Origin: Carex sylvatica
Lineage: Eukaryota; Streptophyta; Magnoliopsida; Poales; Cyperaceae
Direction: 5' to 3'
Assembly: GCA_964058845.1 (NCBI GenBank)
Contig: CAXKVR010000033.1
Location: forward strand, 62,001 to 126,000
DNA length: 64,000 bases
A model generated the notes under the pieces. It ran no database searches, was not told the origin of the DNA, and was given only the letters and a program-made list of their open reading frames with translations. Below, in pieces: positions 23,447 through 36,000 of this stretch (within the stretch, counting starts at the first letter, position 1; every line of letters starts with the position of its first letter). A program made the position numbers and the translations under genes.

Positions 23447-24447
23447 ATGGCGCTTTGTTCAAACATGAGAGGACTTTGTGCTCTCATACTAGCATCCGTT
23501 GACCTCTCCATTGCCTTCCTCCTCCTCTGGTTCGCCGCCTTAACCTTCTCTTCTCAGACCATTATCGGCCCTTTCAATGCACTCCTCATACGCCTCGAGT
23601 CCTTCCTGCTCGATCATTCCACCCGAAAGATTTCCACCGTACACTGCACCGTTTGCAGATTGCTTCAATTTGAGGGGGAGTTGCTTGAGCTCGGAATAAG
23701 CCGTCAACATGAGCTCACTGAGGCTGAGTCTTTTCGTTGCCCCACCATGTCACGTCGAGAGAGCACCTTGTCAACTTATTCAGGTATAAGTATATCTATA
23801 AATAATCTTCATTTTTAAAAATAAAATAAAATAAAATTTAATCCATCAAGTTTTAAAATTCAGTGTCAGGTGATGTATCATCCAATTTGTTAAATGATGG
23901 CGAGACGGGCGACAAAATAGAGGCTAATTTGGAAGATGAGAACCCAACAAGGAATTTAAAGAGAGCTCTGAAAGAAGAGAAGACGGCGCATGCAAAATTA
24001 AGGCGGGAATTAGAAGCAGAGAGGAGAGCAGCCGAAACCGCAGCATTCGAGACAATGGCAAAGATAGCATTCCTCCAAGAAGAGAAGGCAAATATCGAGA
24101 GGGAGGCGAGACAGTACCGGATCGAACAAGGAGGCAAATCCAAGTACAAGGATGATCAGATAGAAAATCTCGAAGAGAAATTGATCGATCGTGACCGTCA
24201 AATTTACATCATGGAAAAAGAAAACGAGGCGTACCGTCAGATTTTGAAAGAGAGAGGTTTAAATTCTTCGGTCGACATAGCAGTCGAGCTCGAAGGAGGC
24301 AATGATGGATCGAGTACAGAGTTCCAAGAGAAAGGCATGGTACCAAGTCAGAGATTTTCTTCACATGATAATAATACTTTGAAATTAGATAGTAATTATA
24401 ATAATGATGTACACATTATTATCAATGGTCAATCTGAGAATGCTTGA
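23447..24447 (+). CDS. GTD-binding (DUF593) coiled-coil protein
   Basis: Two exons: 23447-23783 and 23864-24447, phase 1 junction, 306 aa. The N terminus carries one membrane segment (about residues 15-35, FLLLWFAALTFSS), then a Cys-containing stretch (VHCTVCRLLQFEGELLELGI). Residues 138-240 form a long charged coiled coil: RNLKRALKEEKTAHAKLRRE, ETMAKIAFLQEEKANIEREA, DRDRQIYIMEKENEAYRQIL. This is the GTD-binding domain described in plant myosin receptor (MyoB) proteins, which anchor class XI myosin to vesicles. The protein is shorter than the well-studied members, so its partner is inferred. A GA-rich tract (23305-23335) lies in the upstream region. Divergent from DUF538. Confidence 0.87.
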
Positions 24448-24673
24448 CATGAACTATTCCTTTCCTCTTTTTTCTCTCCCTTGTATAGAAGTAGAAATTT
24501 GTACAGCCATCAAAGGTGCTGGTATAGATATGTGTAAAAATACAAAGGCAATTATTATATAATTTCAAATATTCCTAATTTTTTTTTTTTTGCATCAACA
24601 TGAATTCATAGATTGTTTTCAATAAGTTGATTACGAAACAAATTAATAGAGTAGTGGAAGTAAGAAGAAAGTA

Positions 24674-26882
24674 CTACGACATCTTCTCTTTTGCTAGAGG
24701 GCTTATAGGAATAACACCATCGGAGAAGACGATTGCATCAATTGGCATGTCGGTAGGGGTGGTAGGAATAATGCCTTCCTCCTTTATTTGCACAGAGTAA
24801 GCAAGTGCCACTGCACGCAAAGGGTAAAATAGGTACTTCATAAATTTCAAATAAGTTTTAATAGAAAAGACGATAAAATGGGTAAATTTGTGTGTTTTTG
24901 AATTTTAGAAGGGTAAATATGATATTATGAATTCTAGAGGACGGAATATGTAGTTTTGAAGTTTTTAAGGGGTATACATGAAATTCACCCTTTATAGTAC
25001 ATAATCCAAAACATTAATCCGAGCCAGTTTTCCTATTGTTAGCATGAAATCTGACTTACAAAATATGCAAAAAAATTGTGGTTGTAGATTTGTAATACCT
25101 AGTAGTGGTTTATTCCATTTCTTCTCCAGTGCAAGGTCATGATATTTCTTCAGCAACACATCATAGTACCTTTAGTTCATACACACACAAAAAGTATATT
25201 AGATATACATAAAATAAACTAAAAGTCTAATATATGAAATGAAAAAAGAAAAAGAAAAAAGGAATAACATACCCTCCACCACGGCCTAATCGCCTACCTT
25301 GCTTATCAAAAGCAAGTCCTACATAATAGCACAGCATCACAATTTATAGAACTTAACAAAAGGGAAGTGCTGAAGTTTAATTTATATTTGAATTTCTGTT
25401 ACCAGGTAGAAGGAAGAGCTCAACTGGGTTTGTTGCAGACATAACTGTGACAAAAAAAAAAAAATCAATAGAACAATTTACTTCTATTAATATGACCCAA
25501 CAATTTACATACATGAAAGGCAAATTCCAAAAAAAAAAAGAGAGAACAGAAATTTACGATCTTCACGCTGATTCCCTTTGTCCACTGGAGAAGGCTCCAA
25601 AATATTCATGGAATTTGGCACTAAATCATCCATGGTGGTTATCTTGAACATGCGCATATTACTATTCTTATCCTCCACCCGTGGCACATAAAGCTCCTTC
25701 TCTATCTCTACCTGGTGTTCTTGAAATGAGAACAAGTACTAAGAGGCATGAAATGAGATGAAATAAAATAATAAATGCACCCCACATGTCACCCTTTGGT
25801 TCCGCATTTTGACACTAGTTACCATTCTCTCTGACCAGTAACTTAGTATACTGGATTGGTACTGTAACAGTGAAGAACAGTATTCATCTCACTGATACTA
25901 GAAGGTACATTCTTACACTACATTCCCAAGAATTATTAATAACTCACGGAACCAAAGCCAAAGCAATTCAATAAGAAGAAAATAACTTCGTAGGTTAAGT
26001 ACGTAGTAGTGTCAAATATAATATACATTGACAAACCCATCTCAATATGAGAAACTAAAAATAATGTATACATTCATCATTGGCATTTCGCTGATACGCA
26101 GCTATTGCTCTGGAAACAGGCATATAAATTTTTTTCTCTTTGGGTTCAAAATGATTATATATTTTCTTCTTTGTTGCCCTTTTTGTAATCAAAGTTTCAA
26201 TCTGATTGGTAGTGTACTGGTAGATTTCAGTACCATGTGTATCAGTACCAGAAGTTATAGATTTACATATAAATAGTTACCATGTGTATCAGTATCAGTA
26301 CCAGAAGTTATAGATTTACATATAAAAAGTTATAGATTTACCATATGTATCAGTATCAGTACCAGAAGTTATTGATTTCATATTAAAAGAACAGATCAAT
26401 TAGTTCACAGCAAATACAATAACTCAATAAAAGATGGTAAAAAAGAAAAAAAAAATGAAGTACCAGAAGGAGGTTTGGTGAGAAGTTGAGAGAGAATCAT
26501 GGAGGTATCGACCTCACGTAGAGCAGGACAACTGATGTAAGCACACAATCTGTTGCTCGATTTAAACCAAGACGAGCTCAAAATGGTGCTCTGGATCTCC
26601 AAATCTAAGCGGAGAAAAAACAAAATCAAAATCAAAATCAAATTAGCATTCGCAGGGAAAGGAATCAACTGAAGTGCAATTAGAGAGAGTTTAACTACCT
26701 TCTTTCGAGCGTTGCGCCGGAGAGAGAGCCTTGAGCGCCTTACGGACTTCAGATCGAAGCGCCTTCTTCTGATCTTGCACGGCGGAGGAGGTGGCCATGG
26801 AAGCGGAGGAGCGGAGGTTTGCGATTGCAGAGTAGCAGGAGTGGAACTGGAAGTGGAGCATGAGAAAGCCTCTTCTTCTCAT
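24674..26882 (-). CDS. 5FCL: 5-formyltetrahydrofolate cyclo-ligase
   Basis: Seven exons on the minus strand: 26882-26699, 26604-26464, 25719-25558, 25444-25403, 25318-25273, 25169-25099 and 24810-24674. All have GT-AG borders and the phases match, giving 260 aa. The enzyme makes 5,10-methenyl-THF from 5-formyl-THF using ATP, recycling the only folate it uses as substrate; plant forms are mitochondrial. The N terminus (MRRRGFLMLHFQFHSC) looks like a transit peptide; an internal Met at residue 29 could start a non-targeted form. Family motifs seen: LYVPRVEDKNSNMRM, ATNPVELFLLPG, the signature RRLGRGGGYYDVLL (about residues 187-198) and PTDMPIDAIV. The stop is TAG at 24674-24676. A minisatellite fills part of intron 2 and a MITE lies 77 bases upstream of the start. 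Confidence 0.96.
24815..24995 (+). repeat. Dispersed AT-rich repeat (GGGGTATACATGAAATTCACC)
   Basis: Within intron 6 of the cyclo-ligase gene. Related copies are at 37015-37120 (same strand) and 42488-42660 (opposite). Shared features are TTTAGAAGGGTAA, GAAGTTTTTAAGGGGTAT and the terminal GAAATTCACCC/GGGGGAATTTC. Confidence 0.6.
26212..26378. repeat. Minisatellite in 5FCL intron 2
   Basis: Three to four units with GTGTATCAGTATCAGTACC, AGAAGTTATAGATTTACATA and AATAGTTACC. Confidence 0.85.
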
Positions 26883-26958
26883 CACGCTCTCTTTATTTCT
26901 TTATTATTTTGTGAAGTTTTTTCATGATTCATGGCTCTTCGCTTCTGAATTCAATTCA

Positions 26959-27110
26959 CCTGAGGTAACAGAAATTTTAATTTTAGTTATGGACCGTTCG
27001 ATCTGTATCGGCACAAATATTAAAGAATATTTGCATTTCACCTCGGGACGGATTGGCCCAGATTCTGATCGGATGGTCCTCATAAAAACTAAAATATTCT
27101 GTTACCTCAG
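26959..27110. mobile_element. MITE, GAGGTAACAGAAT family
   Basis: Ends CTGAGGTAACAGAA (26960) and TTCTGTTACCTCAG (27110) are perfect inverted repeats. Pairing continues inward (TTTTAGTTATGGACC with GGTCCTCATAAAAACTAAAA). It sits 77-228 bases upstream of the cyclo-ligase start codon, so it may carry promoter or 5' UTR sequence. Related to 22727-22840. Confidence 0.85.
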
Positions 27111-27164
27111 AGAACACTGACTCCGCTTCTTCTAGGAATTGCGGCTTTTTTTGGGTAAATATTT

Positions 27165-27272
27165 TAACAGAGTAATGTTGACTTCATGCAGCGCACGGAC
27201 TATAGAATTAAAAGAGCACTGCATATGGTTCGTGCGCTGCATGAAGTAAAAATAGCTGTGTTGAAATTCATT
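27165..27272. repeat. Small hairpin, GCAGCGCACGGACTAT family
   Basis: GACTTCATGCAGCGCACGGA pairs with the inverted TCGTGCGCTGCATGAAGT segment about 35 bases further on. A diverged relative lies in intron 1 of the TAR gene (33395-33505). Confidence 0.75.
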
Positions 27273-27358
27273 AAATGATGAGTAATTCACTGCCGATGAA
27301 GCATGCACGATTTAACCATGAATGATGAGTAATTCAGTGCCGATGAAGCATGCACGAC
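27273..27358. repeat. Tandem duplication, ~46 bp x 2
   Basis: AATGATGAGTAATTCA, then TGCCGATGAAGCATGCACGA, occurs twice in a row. Confidence 0.9.
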
Positions 27359-27985
27359 CAGTTTTCTCAATGGTCAATGTGAGTGTCCCAGTAAATAATG
27401 GTCTGACCTGTAACAAAAAAAAGAACCCCAAGTTACATGACAGTGCTGAAAAGCCATGCATAGCAGCGCAGCGAGTGCCATTGACCCGGTTTGACCCAAC
27501 AACAGAAAACCATTGATGATCCAAAAACAGCTAACTCTGCAAGAACAAATGGATGATCATGTAATCAATTAATTAATTTCACATATGAATTAGATATACG
27601 ATTGATGAACATTTATATATAAATAAATTTACATAATTTTTAAACTTATAGTTAAAATTTGATAATGATCAAGTTGTTCAAATCATTGAAAACATTTGAT
27701 GATTTCCCATGTTTTAGGAGCTTCAAATATATCAAAAATAACACCGATGAAATCCTATAAAAATATTTAAAATTATTTGATATATATGTATATATATATA
27801 ATTCAGTGAAGTGGATGTGAGTAAATATCCACTCAAATTTGACATTTATTTATCTAGTTAGAATCTATTCGACGGAGGCTTTGGGAAAGAGAAAGAATAT
27901 AGGAATAAAAAATTTTGAACTGTATTTTACTGTTTATGTGGAAAAAAAAAATTTAGTCCGAGTGAAATTTTTTTTTCTCACGTGA
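27359..27985. other. Intergenic; first copy of a repeated segment
   Basis: About 27710-27850 (CCTATAAAAATATTTAAAAT, TTCAGTGAAGTGGATGTGA) recurs at 29185-29300 and, weakly, at 32770-32860. No gene is supported. Confidence 0.6.
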
Positions 27986-27993
27986 ACGGTAAC

Positions 27994-28514
27994 TAGGGGT
28001 GTAAACGAGCTGGGCCTTAGCTCGGCTCGTTTATTTTGACCCGAGCCTGGACTGAGCAAGCTGGACCTAGGTCACCCGAGTCAAAAACTCTTGGCTCACT
28101 CGTGACAAGCCAGCCCGAGCTAGCTTGCGAGCTAACGAACTGACTCGCTGGGCTTTATTGGGCTGCTATTATACAAATAAAAAAAATATAAAAATAAGAA
28201 AATACATTCAAAAAATTTAAGAAATCGTCATGCAGGCACATCTTCAAGCAACTGAAACCCATATCCTTTCTTTCCAGACAAAAAATATATCAATTTTGCA
28301 TAATTGTGCCTTTAAAAATGAGACTGAACTTAAAATTATACTGGGCTAAACTCTAAATCTACAGTAACTTAACGAGCCGAGCTGACCCCTGACTCAACTC
28401 GTTTATTTTGATCCGAGCCTGAACCGAACTGGCTCGTTAACAGCCCAAGCTACTACCGAACGAGCTGTTAACGAACGAACTAGAGCCGAACCACGAGCTT
28501 TTTTGACAGCCCTA
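27994..28514. mobile_element. Non-autonomous hAT element, 521 bp
   Basis: Flanked by an exact 8-bp direct duplication ACGGTAAC (27986-27993 and 28515-28522). The ends are TAGGGGTGTAAACGAGC and GCTTTTTTGACAGCCCTA, imperfect inverted repeats of the hAT type. Both subterminal regions are rich in GAGCTCG/GGCTCGTT-like words, usual for transposase binding in this superfamily. No transposase frame. Confidence 0.93.
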
Positions 28515-28522
28515 ACGGTAAC

Positions 28523-30105
28523 CGTAATTTTTCTGCCGGACAGGCTCTTAGGGAGTTTGGAAGCACTTGTCGATATTTCCAATAAAAAAGTTTTTAATGT
28601 GAAATAAATCCCCCTTTTATTAGAATCACTGAATTTTTTTTATTTTATGTACTGAATTAGATATACGCACTGACTAACAATTATGTATAAAAACTTCAAT
28701 AGTTTTCAATTAAATGGTTAAATTTGATAATAATTAATGGTTGTCCTAATTTTGATTAATCCGACAAATAAATTTTTGTTAAGAATTTAATATTTTTTTG
28801 TAAAATCTGATTTTTTTGGGAATTTTGTTTATATAATTATAATAGTAATATCATTATGCAAATAATGTACTATTTTGTCAATTGTAATTTTTGAATTAAA
28901 ATTCTTTTAGGCATAATTACTTATAATTTCTTTGTACTTTTTTCAATTATAATTATTGCTACTTATTAGTTCAATGATTTTAAGATATTTACTATATTTT
29001 AATGCTAATATATTATTTTTTAAAGATTAAATAACCTGTGACTTTTATTTTATTCATGATCAAACAGATACAAAAACCATAAAAGAACATCACATTTTTA
29101 TTTGATTTCCATATATATCCAAGATTGCTATAAAAGAAAAAATAGTAATAATTGAAATTCTTGCTTGAAATATATAAAAAAAGACACCGAAATCCTATAA
29201 AAATATTTAAAATTCAGAAAGATATATATGATTCAGTGAAGTGGATGTGAATAAATATCCCACTAAAATTTGGCATTTTTTATTTATTTAGGGAGTTTGG
29301 AAGCATTTGTTCGATATTTCCAATAAAAAGTTTGTAATGTTGATTCCATAGTAAAGAATTAACCACATTTTCATGAGCCGGCCGGGATTAGCTATTGCAT
29401 ACTCTATATCAGAATAACACTATATATCAAATACCAACAATAACAACATTGATAAAAGGGATTAACAACTGTGTATCTATATGATATACCTGGTTAATTT
29501 TTAGAGAGATCGATTAACCATATAATCACTTACCAGGCTCTATATGTCTACTTAATCCATCTAACGGCCTTAGAAAAGGCAACGACAAAAAAAAAAGAGT
29601 TAAACCGCCACTTCCCATTCAAATCCTTTTATTAGAAGCACTTAACTGTAAATTTTAAGTCCTGAATTACATATACACATTGCCTAACAATTAATTATAT
29701 ATGTATAAAAACGTCAACAGTTTTCAATCAAATGGTTAAATTTCAAAATGATTAATGGTTGTTCTAATTTTGATTACATTTTCATTAATCCGATAAACAA
29801 ATTTTAATTGTGGCTTTAAAAAGGTTTGTAAAATCCGACTATATTGTTATATATTACTTTTCTGATTTTTTTTTATATGCTTATAATAATAATATCATTA
29901 TGTAAATAATGCACTATTTTGTCAATTGTAAAATTTCCATTAAACTTCTTTTAGTTATCATTAGTTATAATTTTCTCTGTACTTTTTTCAGTTATAACTA
30001 TTGTTACTTATTTTATAATTTTTTAAAGTTGAATGATTTTGTCTTAGTGGCTTAGTTACAAATTTAAAATACTGGAATCCAATTATAAAATTCATATAAA
30101 TCTGG
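28523..30105. repeat. Direct segmental repeats
   Basis: 28640-29060 and 29630-30060 are related copies about 1 kb apart (CACTGA-TAACAATTA, TCAATTAAATGGTTAAATTT, TTAATGGTTGT-CTAATTTTGAT, TCATTATG-AAATAATG). A second pair is 28550-28600 and 29290-29340 (GGGAGTTTGGAAGCA, TCGATATTTCCAATAAAA). No gene is seen. Confidence 0.75.
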
Positions 30106-30109
30106 ATTA

Positions 30110-31345
30110 AAAGAAAAAGAGTTATATGTGTAATTAGTACGATGTTTCAATGTCTTATTTACACATGTTAAAACTCACAAAATTACACTAATGTTTAATA
30201 TATTTTTTTTTTATATACATGACTTGATTTAAGAACTCTCTTCCTAACCAATCATTTTTCGTCACGCTTCTCTTTGATTTTTTGCTTTCACGTACTTAAA
30301 CGTTTCAATGCCATGCTTACACGTGTTAAAATTCATTAAATTATATTAATGAGTCCAATATAAATCTTTTTTTTATATCCATGGCTAGATTTATAAGGAA
30401 TTCTCTCCTTAGCCAAGTGACTTCCATCACGTTTTCTCTTAGATTCCCTCTTTTACGTATTTTAACGCTTCAATGACATATTTACACGTGTTGAAATTCA
30501 TTAAATTACATTCATGAATCCAATATAAATCTCTTTAAATCCATGACTTGATTCAGGGATCTTCTCTTTAACCAATGAACTTTCATCACGTTTCCTCTCA
30601 ATGTCCCTCTTTCATGTATTTAGACATTCTAGTATCATGTTTTAAATGTATTGAAATTCATTAAATTATATTAATGAGTTCAATATAAATCCTTTTTATA
30701 TCCATGGTTTGATTCAAAAACTCTCGTTAACCAATTGGCTTCCATCACGTTTTCTCTTAGTTTTCCGCTTTTACGTATTTGGACGTTTCAATGCCTTGTT
30801 TACACGTGTTGAAATTCATTAAATTATATTAACGAGTCCAATGTGCGTAAATCCCTTTAAATCCATGACTTGATTGGACTTTTTTCTTAACCAATTGACT
30901 TCCATCATATTCTCTCAGTTTCTGCTTTCACGTATTTGGACGTTTCAATGCCATATTTACACGTGTTGAAATTCATTAAATAATATTAACTAGTCCAATA
31001 TAAATCCCTTTAAACTCCACAACTTGATTCAGAGGCTCTCTCCCAAACCAATTGACTTCCATCACGTTTTTTCTCAGTTTCTCACTTTTAAATATTTGGA
31101 CGTTTCAGTGCCATATTTACCCGTGTTGAAATTCATTAAATTTTATTCATGAATCCAATATAAATATCCTTGTAAAACCATGACTTGATTCAGAGACTTT
31201 CTCTTTAACCAATTGAGTTTCGTCACGTTTACTTTCAGTTTTTCGCTTGTATGTATTTAAACATTTCAGTATTATATTTACACGTGTTGAAATTCATTAA
31301 ATTATATTAATGACTTAAATATATATTCTTTTAAATCGAGGACTT
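30110..31345. repeat. Tandem array, ~160-bp unit, eight copies
   Basis: The segment TTTACACGTGTTGAAATTCA recurs at about 30165, 30323, 30490, 30645, 30800, 30957, 31117 and 31277. Each unit also carries GAGTCCAATATAAATC, CCATGACTTGATTC, CTCTTAACCAATTGACTTCC and TTTACGTATTTGGACG. Units differ by substitutions and small gaps. Most contain CACGTG and ATCACGTT. It resembles a short satellite block in a euchromatic arm. Confidence 0.92.
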
Positions 31346-31925
31346 GAATTTGTTTACTGTATTTTAATAATGATATATTTTACTTTATGAAGATTAAATA
31401 ATCCGTGAATTATATTGTAATCATGATCTCACGGGTAAAAAAAAATCACATTTTTTATTTATAATTTCCATAAATATACAAGATGAACCATTTGCATTAC
31501 TAATAAGTGAAATGTTTAGCTAAATTTAATTAGATTAAAATTTAGAAAGTAAATATTTTTCAATAAAATTGGTATAAATAATAATTGAATTCTTTCTTGT
31601 ACTATATAAAAATAGATAGCCATGAAGTCCTATAAAAATAGAGAACGAGTAGGTTCTATGTGCATCAGATCTATTTTTGAGTTTGATAGGCTTTGAGACC
31701 GTCCAATTTATTTTAAGATCTGTACACACAAATAAATAAATTAAGCACACAGATTTTAAAGCGGAACAGACGATCTTGAAGCCATCGAATCCAAAGTTGG
31801 TCCAATACTCTGCAGTTATAAAAATAATAAAGACTGAGTGAAAAAATAAAAGTGATGAAGACCTATAAAAATAGATGACGAAGTAGGTTTGATAGATTTT
31901 AGAGCCGTTCAATATGTTTTAAATT
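31346..31925. other. Intergenic
   Basis: AT-rich; no gene recognised. Two related phrases, CCTATAAAAATAGA-GACGA-GTAGGTT, occur at about 31630 and 31861, so a local duplication of around 230 bases is likely. Confidence 0.5.
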
Positions 31926-31929
31926 AGAC

Positions 31930-32079
31930 ATTTTTTTTTCTTTTTTTGATAAAAATCCGTAGGTATATTTCATTAACTGAAGATAATAGTTTTACAATTG
32001 CAGTACATTCAAAATGAAAACATAAGTTACAAGAAAATAGAGAAAATCAAGCGGTACAGAAGCTTGCTAATACTCCTAA
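31930..32079 (-). mobile_element. L1-type LINE 3' end, short fragment
   Basis: Starts with a T-rich run followed by GATAAAAATCCGTAGGTAT, the reverse complement of an L1-like 3' UTR ending in poly(A). The phrase CCGTAGGTAT also follows the T run at about 61636-61690. The right side is cut by the hAT element below. Confidence 0.6.
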
Positions 32080-32087
32080 ACTAAATT

Positions 32088-32592
32088 TAGATTGGAAAAA
32101 ACATGCCGTGCTGTGACTAATACATCGTGATTTTGATTTCGTGCCGTGCTATACCGTGACCAAGTGAATAGTGATCCGTGCTGTGTCGTGACCAAAATGT
32201 CAAGGGTGGTCATGGCATGCTAGTCATGCTGTGACTCGCGTGTTGTGTCCAAACGTAACTGGTCACATTTCTCACATTTAACTATTTTTTCATAATTTAA
32301 GTTTGGCGTGATTCGCGTGCCGTATCCAAACATAACTGGTCACGTTTTTCACGTTTAACTATTTTTTCATAATTTAAGTTAATTTCTTCAAGATTCACTA
32401 TTTGATTAAGACCTAACGGTCCTAATTACACGTGACTTGTGTGATTACATTGCCTTGACCAAAATATCAAGAGGTGGTCACGGCACGGAACATTAACACG
32501 TGCCGTTTCGTGCTGTAATTGTGCCGTAACCGTGCCGTAGCAGTGCCGTTCTGTGACGGAGGTGGCTCCGCCGTGTCATTTTTCCCACACTA
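32088..32592. mobile_element. Non-autonomous hAT element, 505 bp
   Basis: Direct 8-bp ACTAAATT at 32080-32087 and 32593-32600. Ends TAGATTGGAAAAA and TTTTTCCCACACTA are imperfect inverted repeats. The interior is full of GTGCCGTG and GTGACC words, typical subterminal repeats. No transposase frame. Confidence 0.85.
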
Positions 32593-32988
32593 ACTAAATT
32601 AGCGTCCTATTGAACATACAATAAAAGGAAAGACTGGGTGGGTCCTTGTAAAATAAGCCCCATTCCTTGTTTGTGAGTTGTGACCACCTCCCCGCTTAAT
32701 AGCAGTATCCCAAAAAAGCTTCCTACACTGGACACTCTGCACTGCAGTCATGGGAATAATAAAAATCGAGTGATATGAGATATGGATGTGAGTAAATCTC
32801 CACTCAAACTAGAGAATTAATTTATTTATTATTAAATTTGGGAGTTTCAGTTGTCTGTCTGTCGATATTCGGTATTCCCTATATATAAAAAAAAGAAGAA
32901 GGTTTAAAAAAGTAAAGTAACTCCAACGGAGCCCCACGCTGAGGCTGAGGGATCTGACCCTGATTAGTTAAAGTTAAATATACTTTCT

Positions 32989-33003
32989 TTATACATATAT
33001 ATA
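32989..33003 (+). promoter_or_regulatory. Possible TATA region of the TAR gene
   Basis: TACATATATATAAGAG lies about 55-70 bases upstream of the TAR start codon. Position fits a TATA box with a short 5' UTR; no other support. Confidence 0.35.
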
Positions 33004-33056
33004 AGAGTAAATTCAGATTTCAGAGAAACAAAGAGAGTGAGAGAGAAACAGAAACA

Positions 33057-36000
33057 ATGGCGCGCCGGAGAAATGTGAGCATGAAAGACCAGAGAGAGAG
33101 GTTTGACAGAGTGGTGGCCCCACCGCAGCAGCAGCAGCAGCCCGAACAGCGCCGCTTGAGTGTCAGCCTCACAGTGATCTGCGTGGCGGCCGTGTTGCTC
33201 CTTTTGACGGCCCTCTTCTTCTTTCTCTTCCTCTTCCTCTTCCTCAACTACCATGATCTTCATCTTCATCTCAATCTCAATCCCCACCACTCAAACAACG
33301 AACTGGACCTCTCCAGTACGTCTCCCACCGGAGACAAATACGCTGTTGTCAACCTCGACCAGTAAGTGCTCTCTCTGTCTCTCAACTACTCATAAAATGC
33401 TAAATATTTTAACAGACCAGATTTCGCTTCAAGCGGCGCACTAACTATATGCATTGCTCATTTTATTACATAGTCCGTGCGCTGTGTGTATCCAAAACTG
33501 ATCTCATAATCAATCAATTAAATTAATTAATTAATTATGCAGCGGCGATCCGACGATGTTCGAGCCCTTCTGGAAGGAATCGGGCCAAAAATCAACGGTC
33601 GTGATTTCAGGATGGCACAGCATGAGTTATTTCTCTGCCGCTGGGACCCAACTCTGCTGGTTTCTCGAACCCTCCTTCGCCAAAGAAGTACGCCGTCTCC
33701 ACAGCATCGTCGGCAACGCCGTGGCTGACAATCGCCACGTCATTGTCGGTGCGGGGTCCACACAGCTAATCCATGCTGTGTTCTTCGCTCTCTCCTCCTC
33801 TCAGCAGCCTGTTCCTATTGTCTCCGCCGCACCGTATTACTCGGTAAATTTCACATAAAATCTTAGAATTTTGTTGTAACTGTCACTCACTCCTCAGTGT
33901 GTGTGTGTGGAGTTGTGGGCCTAATTATAATTATATACTATGAGACGAGGTTCAAATGCACTCAAATACTCTCTATTTGTTAAGTCTTTTTTCTCTGTTT
34001 TCAAAGTTCGAATAGTCAATCCGAACCGTTAGATGCGATCTCTATATTAAGATGTGCTTGGAGACCAAATTTTACATTTTTTTGAAATTTTTTTGCTATT
34101 TATTAAACCATTTTAAAAATCACTGATTCAATGGTCCAGAAAATATAAAATCAGCGATTTTCAAAGTGGCTTAATAAATAGTAAAAAAATTTAAAAAAAT
34201 ATAAAATTTGATCTCCAAGCACATCTTAATATATAGATCGCATCTAACGATTTGGATTAACTATTTGAACTTTAAAAATGGAGAAAAAGAATTTGAAAGA
34301 TAGAGTGCATTTGGATGCACAAAAATTTGGGTGCATTTGAACTCTGCTCATATTATAATTGTATATTATAAGATAATGATTAGTGGGGATCAGATGTGTC
34401 ACCATCATAATATGCTCTGTACCTGTCACTGTTGCTTTTACTGTTACCAATTCAATGAATCAATGCTTTACAAACTGAATCTTACTTTGCAATTTGCTGG
34501 TCCACCCCCTAATTTTAATTAATTAATTAATTAATTTAATTAATAGGAAATAAATCTGCTGTTATTCTGATCTCAACCGATGATTTTGTTGAGATTCGTG
34601 CATAGAAAAAATTGAGATCTCAACCAAGTAATAACAGCAAATTTTCTTTCCTAATTAATTTAATACACACATCATATAACTAATTAAAGAAGAGATACAT
34701 CTCTCAGTGTTCCCTTGTCTCCCTTTCCTCTTCTACCTTTCATGTGATCAGTAAGCTCTCATCTGATGCTTCTACTCTGCACATGCATTGATGCATATAC
34801 TGTTATTATTTTCAAATTGATCAATCTTTTTTTTTTTTTTAATTGTGAACTGGTATTTCGCAAATCAGATTTGCGAATAGCGGTATTGTTGAAGATTTCT
34901 TCACTTAATTATATCATGTCTTAATTAAATTTAACAACCTTTTTTTCAAAATATTATAATAACCATTTTGGTAAGTTTGTTGCCTTCTGAGTCATGTTAG
35001 CATATGAATCAACCGACATTTCTATATTATTAATTAGGGTTCAGACTAAGTGTGTTTAGTCACAAAATTAAGTAATGTTTTTCAAACCAAGGAATTCTTT
35101 AAGTCTTTCAAAGTCAGCCATTGCTTTATTCATTGTGTTTAGTCTGTTGTTTTTTCTTTTCTTTACTAATTTAATAAATCTCATGTCCTTCAAGAAGCAA
35201 GCACAACTTGTACTTTGTATATATTCTGTTGTCCAGATTATACTGAGACCATGTTTCTACTGTCATACAAGTTCCCTACATCCCCCCTCCCCTGTAGAAA
35301 AATAATATTTTAATTTGAATAATAATTTCAAATCACAGGGAAGCACTTGCCTCTAACAAAACAACCAATCATATAACCTGAAATATTAAGATTTTAAATG
35401 ATTTTTTTTTTATCTTTTTTGAATGGTACAGATGTATCCGGGGATTGCCGATTTGCTAAAATCGAGGCTATTCCATTGGGGCGGAGATGCATCTACCTTC
35501 GAACAAGGTGACAGCTCTAGCTTCATTGAAATAGTGTGCTCCCCTAACAACCCTGACGGTGCAATCAGGCACGCCGTCTTGCACTCAGAGGCTGGCAAGC
35601 GGGTCCATGACCTGGCATACTACTGGCCCCAGTACACACCAATGCGGGGCCCAGCTGACGAAGACATCATGCTTTTCACCGTCTCCAAGGCTACTGGGCA
35701 CGCTGGCACGCGAATCGGGTGGGCGCTAGTGAAGGACGCTGACGTGGCACGCAAAATGGTCAAGTTCATTGAGATGAACTCGATCGGCGTCTCGAAGGAC
35801 TCCCAAATTCGTGCGGCCCGCATCCTCCAGGTTGTCTCTGACGGGTATGACCTACCCGATTCTAAAGGTGCTGATCGTCTTTTCCACTTCAGCCGACATT
35901 TGCTTGCTGACAGGTGGGGACGGCTTCGCCAGGCTGTCGAGGAGTCGGGACGCTTCAGCCTGCCTCAGTTTGCATCAGAGTTCTGCGAGTTCACAAAGGA

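Noticed and set aside
30110..31345. CRISPR-like regular repeats
   Set aside because: Units are about 160 bp, contiguous and diverged, with no spacer structure; a eukaryotic tandem array.
32964..33290. Antisense frames over TAR exon 1
   Set aside because: Mirror of the biased leucine/phenylalanine membrane segment; the TAR reading is clearly correct.
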